Part shown: positions 33,670-46,457 of the stretch, one piece after another | Position numbering within the stretch: the stretch's first letter is position 1 | Layout: each line of letters begins with the position of its first letter | Source of the DNA: Mugil cephalus | Taxonomy: Eukaryota > Chordata > Actinopteri > Mugiliformes > Mugilidae | DNA: 64,000 nucleotides | Reading direction: 5' to 3' | Assembly (NCBI RefSeq): GCF_022458985.1 | Contig: NC_061774.1 | Location: 5,756,616 to 5,820,615 of the forward strand | Made by a program: the position numbers and the translations under genes | The notes under the pieces: model-generated | Told to the model about the DNA's origin: nothing | Seen by the model: only the letters and a program-made list of their open reading frames with translations | The model's database searches: none

Positions 33670-34930
33670 TGTAGTTCACAAGAAGCCTCCACAAGCTAAT
33701 TTTAGCGGGAGCTGTTGAACGGTTTTCAGTTGGGGCTTCCTGGATCTTGACTTGTTTAAGACAGATTAATATACAAAAATGTTTTTTAACCACATGCCTG
33801 CAAATATATGTTGTGCAACATTTAATGTTTGTGTGGGTTTTGGGCTTCGTGGGGGTTGAGCTGTTCGTCAAATTTCTGCACCATGTTAGTTGAGGGAGGG
33901 GACGACACCAGTGTTATAGTGTGAATGTTGGTAAGGTCCCCTGAGGTGGGTGTGGGGTATCAAAACTCAATCTTCAAACCGATCAGCCACACATCTGGTT
34001 AAACAAAACAACCTTTACTCTTATAGATACAATCTTCAAGTTAAGTTAGTCATATTTGTACGGTCCAGCATCGCCTCTGCACTTGAGTCTGCACAGTCTG
34101 TACCACATCCTCTAACCACAAGCCTGACAAACAAGAAGCTCCACTAAAGACCCTTTAAGGTCAACATGAACACACAAAAATAGCAACAATGTGAGACTAC
34201 GTTTAGTCAAAAAGAGGAGGGATTAAAGCAGATACCCAAATTAATATTAGAAAAATAAATAAGATGCTTAAAAAGCTCAAAATGTGTACACAGCTGTTTA
34301 AAGGACCAGTATGACCAGAAATGAGTATTTGTATCGCATAGTATAATATAAAAATAGTTTTTATAAATGTGTTTTCATTAGCATATTACATAGCAGCCTT
34401 TCCAAGCTGTTGGCTCTACAGAGAAGCTCATGCAATTTTACACTGTGAAGAATGGTGGCTAGTTGTCATTAAATCTCACAAAGTAGTGCTTTAAACTGGT
34501 TGTATTAGAGTAATCGGTCAGGTTGGCGAATAATACACAAAACTTGCATAAGTAAGTCGACTACATCCCACATGTTACTGGGATTTGGAAAATGTTTACT
34601 ATAGAGATTTTGTATTCAAATGTTTGAGAATGTGTATTTACTCTCAAAGGCTAAGAGACATGAGAATTCTTCATCTGATTCTTGGGCAAGAAAGGGAATA
34701 ATCTCAACTCCCCAAATGAAACTTCTTCTTATGATCTGAGCCGTTCTAATTCCACACACAGCAGCTCTTCATTATTATGATATATTAAGTTCAAAAATAG
34801 CTACTTCTCATCATATTATAGTTGATGTATTTCAAGATTTGCAAGTGGGATCAATCTAAAGGTCAGAAAAGCGGGTGTACAAGGGGCAGATCAGCAATTT
34901 CACCATGTGATTTCACCACTTTTTTTTACA
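33670..34930. other. Intergenic, nothing recognised
   Basis: Short open frames only; no motif, no RNA gene, no clear repeat. Confidence 0.45.
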
Positions 34931-34938
34931 AACATGTA

Positions 34939-35016
34939 CACTACCAGTCAAAAGTTCTGACACACCTTCTGATTCAATTCAGTGAGAAAGTGTGTCCAAA
35001 CTTTTGCCTGGTAGCG
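34939..35016. mobile_element. 78-bp Tc1/mariner-type MITE
   Basis: Starts CACTACCAGTCAAAAGTTC and ends with a near-perfect inverted copy (AACTTTTGCCTGGTAGCG), flanked by TA on each side (34937-34938, 35017-35018). The terminal sequence is a familiar fish Tc1-type end. It is too short to encode anything. Confidence 0.8.
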
Positions 35017-35019
35017 TAG

Positions 35020-36550
35020 GCGTAGATGTTCGCTGACAACTGCAGTAGAAATGCTCAGGGTAGTTATATTGTCTGGCATTTGTGTGTGCATGTGTCCATT
35101 TCTGCAAACAGCTATTTTAAAAAAGGATGTCGTGTAGTTTAGCAGGAGAGAAACACGACACTAAAAAGCGAAGCGGTAAATAGCACCCTCTGTGGATTTA
35201 CACCTCTGACCACGCAACCACATTGCTGCTCAATTTTCCATTCGTCATTGTCTGCTTCTCACCATGTCCGCACCATGTACATGTGAAACACTGACCACAG
35301 GATTTACTCACATAAAAATAAACTCAACGCAAAACATCATATATAGACTCAGCACAGTGGTTTCAAAATAAACACTTTATGGGATTATATTACATGACTC
35401 CATTGTGTTTCTTTACTAAGAGACAGGAAGTTGAATGGAGAGTGGACGCGATGCAGCAGCAGGTGCAAAGTCAAACCATCACCTTCTTAGTGTGTCATAA
35501 GTCGTAGTCCGCCAACTCCCCTGAACTCATTGCTTTTAAGATAGTTTATCATTTAATGTCATTCATATCAATAACATGGCTGTAGTTATTAGTGTGAGCT
35601 GTATCAGTGATCTAAATTATTTCCTGATATTGAAAAAAAAACTATTTATGTTTACGTTCCAGAGCTGAAAGCAAGTAAAGCATTTAAAACACACTTTAAA
35701 ACACTCATATCACCACAACCACTAATACTACAGCTATTATGACAACTGACATTTATCTTTTCAATAAATAAAGCAAATAGTACCTCTAAAATAGATGAAT
35801 AGTAGTTATCGGGACTTCTGGAATAGTTTCAGTTGTAATCGTCAAGTTGCACAACATCTTACAGTAGGGGTTGCAAGTACTTTGGCGCCACCCAGTGGTG
35901 ACTTGTTCATTTCCTTGTGATGTGATGTGTTGACTCAACTGCGACTTTTTTTGTGTTTTCTGTGAACGTGTGTCAGTGTTAATTGGTCCATCTTAAAACT
36001 CTGTCCACCTTAAACCTGGTTAAGATTTGTAGGCACCAGGCAAAGTAAAGTTTAGGTGGTTATTTTATCTTTATACCAAAGGAACTGATAACTGATTTGA
36101 TGAGAAAAATGTGCCCTCTGCTCTTCTCATGTGGCACCATTTAAGTAAGACTTTTTCAACAGATTGTTTTGTGTGTTTTATGTTTTTATGTTCTGATATG
36201 TTTTGCATTATCTGTGTCTTATATAGTAGTTTCTGTCCCAACAGTTACAAATTTTTGCTTTGTAGGTATTCTTAATTGAATTTGTCATCCATAGAAAATG
36301 GCGTACAAAGGCCTGTGACTCCATCCTGCACTTGCTCATGTGTAGAAATTTTGCACCTAGTGGAAGGCTTTCTCCAATTAAAAAGACACTGCAGCAAAAC
36401 AGTTAGCTCTACTTGTTGAGTTCCTTGATAGTAAAAGCACAAACAGCCAGTGGATGGGAGTTAGAGTCATAAGTCATAGGCCCTGATAAAAATGTCAATA
36501 CTCTACCTTTTCAAACATTAAGACGAACCAGCTGCTTTTTTTACCCTGGG
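35020..36550. other. Intergenic, nothing recognised
   Basis: No convincing coding block. I looked here for upstream propeller exons of the integrin relic and found none. Confidence 0.4.
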
Positions 36551-38224
36551 AATGAAAATGACTTGCGGCAGAGGGTAGTTTGAAGCCTGTTTTGCCAAGG
36601 ATAACAAATCCCTGTTATTTGGAGCGCCAGGAGCTTATCAGTGGAAAAGTACAAGTAAACTTACCGTAGCAGATTAAAATTAAGCATATGACTGATAAAC
36701 TGGGAATGGGCTTCATATACTTCATCTTTTATTGCACATTGAGGAACAAATCTGAGCTTTTACGTTGTGTATTTATCTTTGTACAGCTGCACTTTTCCAG
36801 GACAAGTCTTAAAAGATTAGCACTGACTAAGAACCAACCAAACAAAAGTAAAACTAAACATGTAGCCATCTGTCTCCTCGCTGTAGATTCTTAATTAAGA
36901 TATATATTTAAAGACAATGGTTTATTTTGTTAAAAAAAATCAAATCAAAGCGTTTTTAACTTCATTTGGCACTCTTAGCTGCAGATGAATGCAAAGTGTT
37001 GCTATAGCTTCTACATAAAGACATTTGAATATGAGATTGACTCAAATCCAGAGAATAATGAACAAGATCTGCATTCGGATACACAGTTTTACTTAATATT
37101 TATGGTGTTATTCTTCTTATTCTATTTTTGTCCCATTATTTCATACACAAGCCAGTGAATTTCTGCTCATTGTCGTCTTTGTGACAACATTACAGATCAA
37201 GGCTGGTGGTCACCGTCAGCAACACTTTGAAGACACCAAATTAAATAAACACCACAAAGGAGCAATGCCACCAACCGACATGGTGAGATATGCAAAACTA
37301 CAAATTAGAACTGAACTTACTGCTAGCTTGTTGCCTTTTAATCTATTTATGCACAAACCTCGATTTATTTTACAGGTCAGGCCTGCTTTACCTACACAGT
37401 ACATCCAGCATCCTTCAAACCTAAACTGAGCTTCCTTGCTGCCTGTCTGTCTGTGAACGTTGTCAGTCATCCAGGTCATCCTTATGTTCATTTTTTTTTT
37501 TTTTTAATTTCCTTGCTATGTATTTTCTCTCATATTTAATGTATTTTTGACATATACTTTGGAAAATAGCCTTTGGATAAGTTGGAATTTCAAAAGGAGT
37601 GAAAACTAGTAAGTAGTGAGACATAATTATTTGCAGCCTCAGAAGTTTGAGAAGTAGTGACAGTAGCAGGGAGACTGTGTTTTGACAGGATGGCAGTAAA
37701 TAAACTGAATATCTGCCAACACCAGTCCACCACACCTTTCCTTTTCCCTCAAGCAAGCTGTTAGCAATACTTTTTTTTTTTTTTTTTAAAGTAATACAGT
37801 ACACTTGTTTTTTGTTTTGTTTTGTATCAGGTTGGCGTCACAGAAGTTTCCAAAACTCCTGCCAGCTTTTAAACATGCTAATTGCACTCAGATGGTTTGC
37901 TTTTTCTTCCTTGATCTTAAAATAACTCCACACAGCTGACGCAACAGTGTTCACATACTAGCTACTGTTACCATTACTTCTGACATGAAATACATCTCTT
38001 TTGTAAAGCATGGAAATTATAGTTTTGACTATAAATCATATTGGTTTACAACCTTTTTCCAATATCGAATCCCTTGGCCAGAATTGGACTGACACAGTAG
38101 ACTATCGAATCAGTGCATCCCTATGAAATATTATTTTGTCTTTACTTCACAGTGCTCAACTACACTTTTGCGGCTTATTGTGAGAGGAAAAATTCAAGAC
38201 CCAGAGCCGACTTTCTGGGTTTGC

Positions 38225-39060
38225 AACAGGAAACCTTGTCAGGTATTGAGTGTAGAGGTGAGGACCCAAATGCAGGACAAACGATAAGGAGGCAGGGAAT
38301 TCGGGAAAAAAAGGTATTTAATAAACAAAGGGGAAACAAAAGGTGCTGCGGATGGCAGGAAAACCAGAACTAAACATAAACAAAAGGAAGGGCTATGTGA
38401 CAGGAATCAGGGCAATCACACAGGGAGATCTCAATGAGTAATCAAGGGAAAACACAAGGATACACTCGTGACACATGACACAGACACATGACAGAACACA
38501 AGGAGGTACAACAGACGCGAAAGTAAGAAACTCGACAAAATAAAACAGGGAACCCAAAACATGATCACGAAATAAAAGACAGACACAGAACCACGACAGT
38601 ACGCCTCCCTCAAGGGACGGCTCTCAGATGTCAATAAAATCAAAAATCAAATCAAAATAAGTCAATAACCAAGAGTCCAGAACAGGGCGGGCAGGGATCA
38701 AACAAAAATAAAGTTCAGGGAGTCGCAATAGTTCTCAAGGGCTCAGGAGGGCCGACAAGGTGTGGCAGGGCCTTCGATAGGGTGACCGGGAAGATGTGGC
38801 GGGTCTCTCAGGAATGGCAGCCTGCTCAGGATCAGAGACATGGAGTCGAGCAATCTGCTCCACAGGAACTGAGACGTGAACAGGCACGGGAGGTACTGCG
38901 GAGATAGGGGGTGAAGGGGTGGTGATCACCCTCGCGGCGGAGACAGGGGCTGAAGTGGCGATCACCCTCAGGACAGGAGCAGAGATGGGGACTGGCGCAG
39001 TTCTGGGGCTAGATGTTTGATTGAAGAACATGTTTGATTTTACCAAGGAGTTTAGGAACG
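38225..39060 (-). mobile_element. Retroelement-associated sequence next to the gypsy relic
   Basis: AGGTGAGGACCCAAATGCAGG (38255-38275), ACGACAGTACGCCTCCCTCA and AGGGACGGCTCTCAGATGTC (38590-38632) are words I associate with fish LTR elements or their internal leader. A Pro/Val-rich open frame (39046-38735) has no catalytic motif. Boundaries and family are uncertain. Confidence 0.4.
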
Positions 39061-39114
39061 TGAGAAAGCATCAACCAAAGTCCTGCAGTAAGAGGGATCA
39101 GCGCATAAGGTGTT

Positions 39115-39911
39115 GGTTGCTGTTCTGCATCCGAGTCAGGAACATGATCGGGTTGTTGGAGAAGCCTGGGCTGCAACTGATATAAACTGAAAAATGCTGG
39201 AGAGCCAACAACAGAGACAGGGCTTCCTTATCGATGGTGCTATAGTGTAGCTGGTGTTTGTTGAACTTTTTCAAAAAAAATACACTACAGGATGGTCAAT
39301 GCCACTGTCATCCTGCTGCAGGTGCACTGCGCCCACTCCATGCGCACTGACATCAACCTCCATCTTGAATGGACGCACAAAGTTGGGGGCAGCGAGCAGA
39401 GGGGCACTGCAGAGGAGAGCTTTGGCAGCCTCAAAAGCACACTGGCATTCCTCCGACCACTGAAACAGGTGTTTAGGACTCACTAAGCTCGTCAACAGAG
39501 CCATCACGTCGGCAAAGTTTTTGTAGAAGGCTCGATAGTATTCAGCCATCCCCAAAAAGCGGCTCTTTGGTGGACACAACCCTGTCCCACTTGCTTACCT
39601 AAATATGTCACGACCACCTTCCCAAACTCACATTTGGCCAATTTAAGGGTGAGGGAATCCTTGTGGAAATGGGTGAACACATCATAGAAGGTCTCCAGAT
39701 GGTCCACCCAAGTAGATGAACAGACTGCTATGTCATCCAAGTAGACACCGCAGTTTTGAACACTACTCAGTACTGTGTTCATATGGAAAGCGGTAGGTGC
39801 ATTTCTTAAACCAAACAGCTTAACGGTGTATTGCAGGAAATTATGAATTTGAAACATTTTAATCCTCATACAGCCTCGTAAAGAAGTGAGGACCGGCCAA
39901 AATGTCCTCAC
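39115..39911 (-). mobile_element. Ty3/gypsy retrotransposon pol relic (RT and RNase H)
   Basis: Minus-strand frames read reverse transcriptase FGLRNAPTAFHMNTVL, the catalytic box VYLDDIAVCS (YxDD type) and LKLAKCEFGKVVVTYLGK (39911-39600). In another frame follow FLGMAEYYRAFYKNFADVMA, FQWSEECQCAFEAAKALL and the RNase H start FKMEVDVSAHGVGAVHLQQD (39579-39271), then HYSTIDKEALSLLLALQHFS (39250-39165). Frameshifts between the parts and loss of both ends show it is dead. It lies between two blocks of the integrin relic. Confidence 0.82.
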
Positions 39912-42900
39912 TTTGCACAGATGTCCTCAATCTGATGGTGTAAAACTTAAACTGGTCCTCGGAAAGATGGCTGTACTATGACCCCCAGTCACAACAGGAC
40001 AGAAATAGAAATATCAGTGCCTGCTGCAAGGAGAGCAGTAAATAAATAAGGAACGCACACACAAAAATATATTTGAATATTCAAAAGTAAAAACTTTGAT
40101 ACTGCTGCAAAACTTTGGTAGTCTGTCTTTTATAAGACCAAAACAGGGAGTATTTTGGTCATTGGATTTACGAATGTGTGGTATAGGAAGGTTTTTAGGA
40201 TAAAACAAGCATGTTTGTTGTAGGAGTGTTTGCTGCTCTGTGCAGTAAATTTGACAGAGTGAGTCACAGATTCCTTAAAATACCAGGAAGATTAATGTGA
40301 TGCACTGAGGTAATAACTACGCAACTCCAGCTCGAGACAATGATCCAGAAGAAAGCTAAATTAAAAACAGATATGTGAGAAACAACTGGAAATGATTATT
40401 AAAGATCAGAGGTCAAATGAAGCTCAAGAAAATGCTTAGTTTGGGATTTAATGTTTTAGATTAAATATTATTTTCTCCAGTGTTATTCAAACTTGTTATT
40501 AAACTGTCTTTGGCCATTAACCAGTGCTTTTGTTAATGCTTACTTCCTTTAGTAGAAAGTTGTTTTTAACACCCCTGTATACGTGTGTAAACACAGCTGT
40601 GAATCCAACCTTTAGAAATCTACTTGTGTGACGGATATGGTGATTATTAGATACCTAGTCAGACTAAAAAATGTAAAGCAACATTTTGCTCTGTTTTTAT
40701 TTATGTTACCGATTGTCTTAATAAACACGGGCTGTGGCAGTAACCTTCAGTTACAGTTCAAGTTCTGGTCCAAAACAACACAAAATGATCAAGACGTTTT
40801 CACATCACTGGCTAGGTAAACCAAAACATACAAACTCAAAAATAAATTTATACAAACTATGTATGTTTTTTCTGCCTGACAAAGCGAAGCGTGTAATGAT
40901 AAACTAGGCCCTCCAGCCAAACTCCATCTGTGGTTGTGTCACATCTCCAGAGAGGACGTTGTTCCAGTCATCACTCCTTCTGAGGAAGACATAGCTTTGG
41001 GAATCACTGTGACTAATAAAGATGGGGATGACGCACACCACAGTCGCTCAGTCATTATGCTTCCAGACACACTGCACTACACGTCCATTGTTCACAGCAG
41101 GGCAGCAGTGAGTGTAGAAGAACACCGCTGTGAAGGAGCGTCAATTTGATATTGTCCTGTGGTGGAGAAAGTTGGGGTATTTTTATTATGCTATATTCCT
41201 ACGACATTTGGATACATGCATGTGCGTGTGTTTGCATTAACAGGAAACACAAGTGACTTATACAGCCAATGACAAAAGAACGCTAATAGACTGTGAACTG
41301 GGGAACCCCCTGCAAAGGGACTGTGAAGTCAGTAGCAATGCTACAGTTTTCTCCACGTAGGCGCCACTATTTACATCCCAGTTGTTTTGTTTCCTTCAGG
41401 GAAAGTTTTATGTCATGGTCACAACGACCAGCGTCTCACTGAGCACAAATCGCGCTAACGTCACTACTAAGTATGTCGGTAAAAGCGGACACAGTAGTTG
41501 ATCACCGGGCTGTTAAGGAAAGATGTTCTCTTATTGCTGTGGTGCAGGATAAGTGCTCAGACCATACAGCCAGTTGAGGCATTTGCCAAAGTGGTGTTTG
41601 AGCTACAGTTGCAAGTATATGGGTGGTTACTGATTGTTATTTCTATAGTTTGTGATGTTCTACTTGTCAATAAAACAAACAAAAAATGAAATTTTGTGGA
41701 TTGATGGTCTAAAATTACTTTTGGTGATTCATTCATTCTGATTATTATTATTAGCACATTCTTATTAGTATAGATATGTCAGTAACATGGAGCCTCTAAT
41801 ATGTGACAATAGGTTGTGAAGCCTGTTGTCCTCTCTTCCAGACGTGCTCAGTGTGTGGAGATACACTGCCCCCTGCTGGGTCTGGACAGTACTGCACAAA
41901 TTGTTCTTATTTTATGGAATGTCTTTTTCTGATATGAATGGCAGCAGCACTGGAAGAGGGTTTTGTGCGTCGCATTTATTGATTGTCTTTCTTTGAGGCT
42001 GCCCCACCCTATGTTTTAATATTACGGCACATTATGTTGTGACAAATCACACAAATCTTCCTCATCATTATGAAGTTTTATAGCATGTTTGAGCTTATTG
42101 TTCAGCTTCACAACCTACAGCTTTACAGCATGGGTTCACTCTCTCTGTGCTAACAGTGGACAACATTAATAAATAATTAACAAATGAATAAATATTTTTG
42201 TATTTTGAAGAAACCCAAGAAGTCCTGTTGACCTGGTTTCAATTGTTTTCTGGATGTATCATGAAGTGGATGTCTGATAACCTAGAAATACAATCAGATA
42301 AATATGTAAACGCCTGTGGTATGTCCACCAAGCACCAGAAGGCCGACAGGCAAAGTTAGCCAATAGCTTAGGGACTAATTAGCAGCTAAACAGTCGGATA
42401 TTTACCTCATAACCTGATGTTCAGTTGGTTCTAATGCACCAAGTAACAATTACAGTATATACCAGCATAAGCAGTGGAAATCTACATTATTGCAGGTTCA
42501 GACTATAATAAGGGAAAGCTAGTGTGCATGTGTTTATTGAGGAATGAAATTAATTCATCTCAACTACACAGATACCTTCAGAATATAATGCAAGAACCAG
42601 TGCTGCAGATAAAAGGTGATTTTTTTGGATTAATGCTTGAAAATCCAAAATAGGACCTTTTCTTACATCTTGTACGTAAGTGCATCAATATTGGCTAATG
42701 CTGCTAAACACTCATTTCATTTTCCTCGCTAATTTAGGATTACAGCTCCCTGAATTACCTCAACATCGTTGTGGATGTCACTCTGAGTCTGACCAACTCT
42801 CCAGAGAATATTGGACTCAAACCAGAGAAACCTGGGACAAAGGTAGAGAGTTAAAAATTATTGTTTTGAATTAGTCAGACAAACATTTGTCTTTCTTAGG

Positions 42901-43174
42901 TTAAGGTAATGATTTCTATTTAGGGTAAAGTTACGCAGAGTATGCAAAATAAACATCTATTCCCAGACTGGTGTAGTCTATACATCTAAAAACATACACT
43001 GGTGATTTTGTGTCTGTACATATAATTTAATATCCACAGGTTAAACTGTCAGTTTTCCTTAAGAAAAAGACTGAAATCTGGACCAAGGCTGCATGGTGGA
43101 TAATCTTCATGACAACCATTGTGCTGCTGCTGCATGCTGTTGGCATTCTTTGGCTTCTTTTTGTGGAAGGTAAC

Positions 43175-46100
43175 AGTGAATAAAATGAAGATGTAACAGG
43201 CTGTATAATAACTGTGGCAAACCCACTCAGGGAAAAGGATTCCTAATATAATGCTGCTGTTTCATGTACAGTACAGAGTCTTTTCAAAGCACAGAATAAA
43301 CATCAATTTCAAAGTTCATACTGTAAATCAATTAAGTCAATTGAACCATTCAAAGTACACACCTCGGTGACATCCTTTGTAATGACTCTCTTTAATCTTT
43401 TGTGTTTGTGAGCGGACATGTGAGAGCAGCGCCCCTTAAATCCCCTTAAATTGGAATCCAAGGACACGCTGGTGAGGCCTCCGAGGTTTGAGATACATGT
43501 CAGCTCTTTCTCCCTGTATCTATAGACTATCCATGTCTATCCTACATGTGTTCAACACTGATGCAGAGTTTGTAATTAGACTAGACTACTACATGACTAA
43601 GATGTGAACTTTTCTTTCAGTGCTTTCTGTCAAAAGATAAGACACGTCAACATATTTTCGTTCAGTTTTTTAATGAAGCAGAAAATATCACTTGTTTGAT
43701 ACCAAAAAACTGTTACAACAACATGAAAAAGGTTGTGCTATACTTTCACCATGAAGGAATGTGTGAGTAGTGGGAATGGATGAGAGGTCGGACCACAGAA
43801 CGTTTTTCCTGAAATTCAGTGGAAACACTGCAGCCAGCTTTAATGTGACTGCTGATCATCAAGAGCGCTGATTGCTTCTGAAATAGTGTGATACTGTTTT
43901 TTTTTTTTTTTTTTTTTTGTGCGTTTGCGCAAAATGAACACTGTGTGGTGGAGTCCTGCAGAGTGTTGCTGCTCTTTTGAAGGCTTTTATAACTGACATG
44001 TTGACATCTCACTGATCGCATTAGTCACTTATCAGTGATATCAAATTTCATGTCTTTTTTTTTACCAAGACTTTTTTTAAAAGGAGTACCATAAAAACAG
44101 CAAACATTTTTGGAAATAAAATGAAACACTTCGCTTGCATTTCTTTGTATTGTACAGATACAATCACCCGTTTAACTAGCAGTGTAATTCTGTTACAACC
44201 AAGTGGATATTCGGAGTGTCGAGCTGGTTAGCTTAACTTAGCATAAAATCTGGACCTGGAGAAACAACTAGTCTGGTTCTGCTAAGAAGTAACAACCGGA
44301 CCAACCAGCCCCAACAAAATACAAGTGCTAACTTGTAAAAAATGCTGCTTCTTATTTACTTGCAATGTTTAATACACTAAAACTGAATCGTAAATTTGTT
44401 GGTGGATTTTCACCAGAAGACCCCATGAATGCTGCCCTCTTGTGGTATTAAATGTGGACATTTTCTTAAAGCTCAGATGCTGCGTTTAAATGCAGCTCAT
44501 GAGATTATCGTTACAACATGCAACGTTGTGCACATAAAATGCTTGACGTTCAAGTGGTAACATCAGTGTTTGCATACACCAGTGCTTGGCCATAATTGGC
44601 CTCTCAGAGCCACAAAGTCTGAGAGTTTTGGAAAATAATGGTCACATAAGTTAACATGGTAAATATGCAAAGACGTAGGGAATATGTCATTTTCCTCAGA
44701 CATATTCTAAAATTACAATAACAATAAGTTTCATCTCTTAAGTTTCCATCCATGCGGGCCATTTCTAAAACAAATCAGCAAACACAACTCCTGAATACCA
44801 CAAGAGGGCGCTACTCATAGATTTTTTTTACATGAACACACTAAACACAGCACAATTTGAAAGTAGATACATTTTCAGAGCTGTTAAGTGTTTGACGACA
44901 TCCAAAAATGGAGAAGGTCATGAAAGTTTCATTTTGGTGTAAAGTGGGAATTTTATAATAAGTCTCCTTCTTCACAATAACTGTCGCCTAGCTTTGTTCT
45001 GAAGGCCACGAGCAGTTTTCAATGGTTACAGGGAAACAGCTGCCAGCCAAGAATGGAAAATTCATATAAATCAGCAAATTGCTGTTCTTACACACACTTT
45101 TTTTTTGACCAAATGAGAAGTTGAATTCATTTAATTCCAGCCTTTATGCTAAGCTAAGCTAATCAGCTGCTAGGTGATTCAATCCATCAAACTCTGGAAG
45201 TAAATAAGCAAACTGTTCCACTGATCCTTTCAACTCCACACAAGCTTCGTTCTTCTTCTTGATTATTCTTGATCTCTTCTTCATTAAAACACGTTCAGCA
45301 AATGAAAATTAAGAGTCACTGTCTTGACATCATTTGTCTTTTTGTAACCATTCAGTCCAATGTTGCATCACATTTTGAGCTCACTCACTGTTTTCATCAT
45401 CTTTTGTTGCTTTTAGGAAAAATAAGTAGAAAAGCGCACTATTAAAAATGTCCCAACGCCGTCTCAACATTAACCGTAACTTCAAACATATAACTAACAA
45501 TATAAAATCATCATTCAGACACACACACACATCCACACATGAGGCTCCTTAGGAATCTCTGGTTAAAACTACACCTGTTAAGTGTTAAACATAACTTGAT
45601 CTTTTTCCCTTTCTTTTTTTAACCAGAGACAGATAAAGACAGTCTTCTTTTAGAAGATAAAACACGACCTTTGCCTTAAAAAATATAGGAAAAACAATAC
45701 ATAACATTACAAATAAATTAGAAAATATCAATATATTACATTAATATAACCAACCCAAATTGTATTGAGCTTTTACATTCAAAATCAGCTCTTTGTTTGG
45801 TATCCAGAGTCATGTTTTTGTCTTTTTTTTTTTTTTTTTAATTTCCAAGCCAAAATACTAAGGCTAACCGAGTCAGAAAATTAAACTGCTATTTCCACAA
45901 CATGAAAAATGGACAAAGTGGACCACGTCTAGACTGAAAACAAATCAAATGAATGAACTGAATTAATCAGCAGACAAACACATTCAGAACAAATCAGCTG
46001 CTCACCGCAACGACACAGAAATTAATTGTAGACTAATCTCTAGCTCACCGACCATCAGACCATCAGCTCAATCACCCAAACAAGCTGCTAATTTACTTGA

Positions 46101-46290
46101 TGTTACAAAACATTTGTTCCCTTTCCCCCCTCAAGACTTTCAGCACTGCACACCATTCAGAATCGAACACTAACAGGTCAAACCTCTCACAAATGGCACT
46201 AGAAAATGGCAGTACTTATTAAGTTTTCTTTGCAATTATCAATGTGTTATAATGTGTCTTTTTGTTCCTTACAGGAGTAGGAAAAATTAT
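43175..46290. other. Intergenic, scattered common repeats
   Basis: Poly-T runs (43899-43918, 45822-45839) and a common fish repeat at about 44220-44330 (GCTGGTTAGCTTAACTTAGC and CTGGACCTGGAGAAACAACT), with a related piece in reverse near 45140-45165. No gene is recognised. The 43746-44021 minus frame is a poly-T by-product. Confidence 0.5.
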
Positions 46291-46457
46291 TCAGGTTAAC
46301 CTATTTATTTAGTGCTGTAAACAGGTTTTTGATTATTGCTAAATTAGCCTGTTTTATTTTTGTTTCTGCTGGTGTAACCAAATGGAATGACTTTGTTCTC
46401 TTCATAATGCGCTTAAGACCATAACAGAGACATTCACCTCCAGACTGCAATAACCAG

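Larger units (their letters stand above)
36584..43169 (+). pseudogene. Decayed integrin alpha gene, laminin-binding (alpha-3/6/7) type
   Basis: Exon-like blocks in the right order: 36584-36652 EACFAKDNKSLLFGAPGAYQ (FG-GAP propeller); 37191-37281 YRSRLVVTVSNTLKTPN, stop, INTTKEQC; 37375-37440 ACFTYTVHPASFKPKLSF; 40730-40817 CGSNLQLQFKFWSKTTQND; 40950-41105 EEDIALGITVTN and DGDDAHHSRSVIMLPDTLHY; 41243-41335 TLIDCELGNPLQRD; 41398-41472 FYVMVTTTSVSLSTNRANV; 41555-41622 FAKVVFELQLQVYG; 41842-41925 AQCVEIHCPLLGLDSTAQIV then a stop; 42738-42842 DYSSLNYLNIVVDVTLSLTN; 43040-43169, the transmembrane segment AAWWIIFMTTIVLLLHAVGI. The order follows integrin alpha-6/7 thigh, calf and membrane regions. Most propeller blades, a calf stretch and the GFFKR tail are missing and two internal stops are seen. 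Living members bind laminin with a beta chain; this one cannot be made. The last two exons still have clean GT/AG ends. Confidence 0.82.

Noticed and set aside
43746..44021. 91-codon minus-strand frame with poly-lysine
   Set aside because: The poly-lysine is a poly-T tract; no other coding signal.
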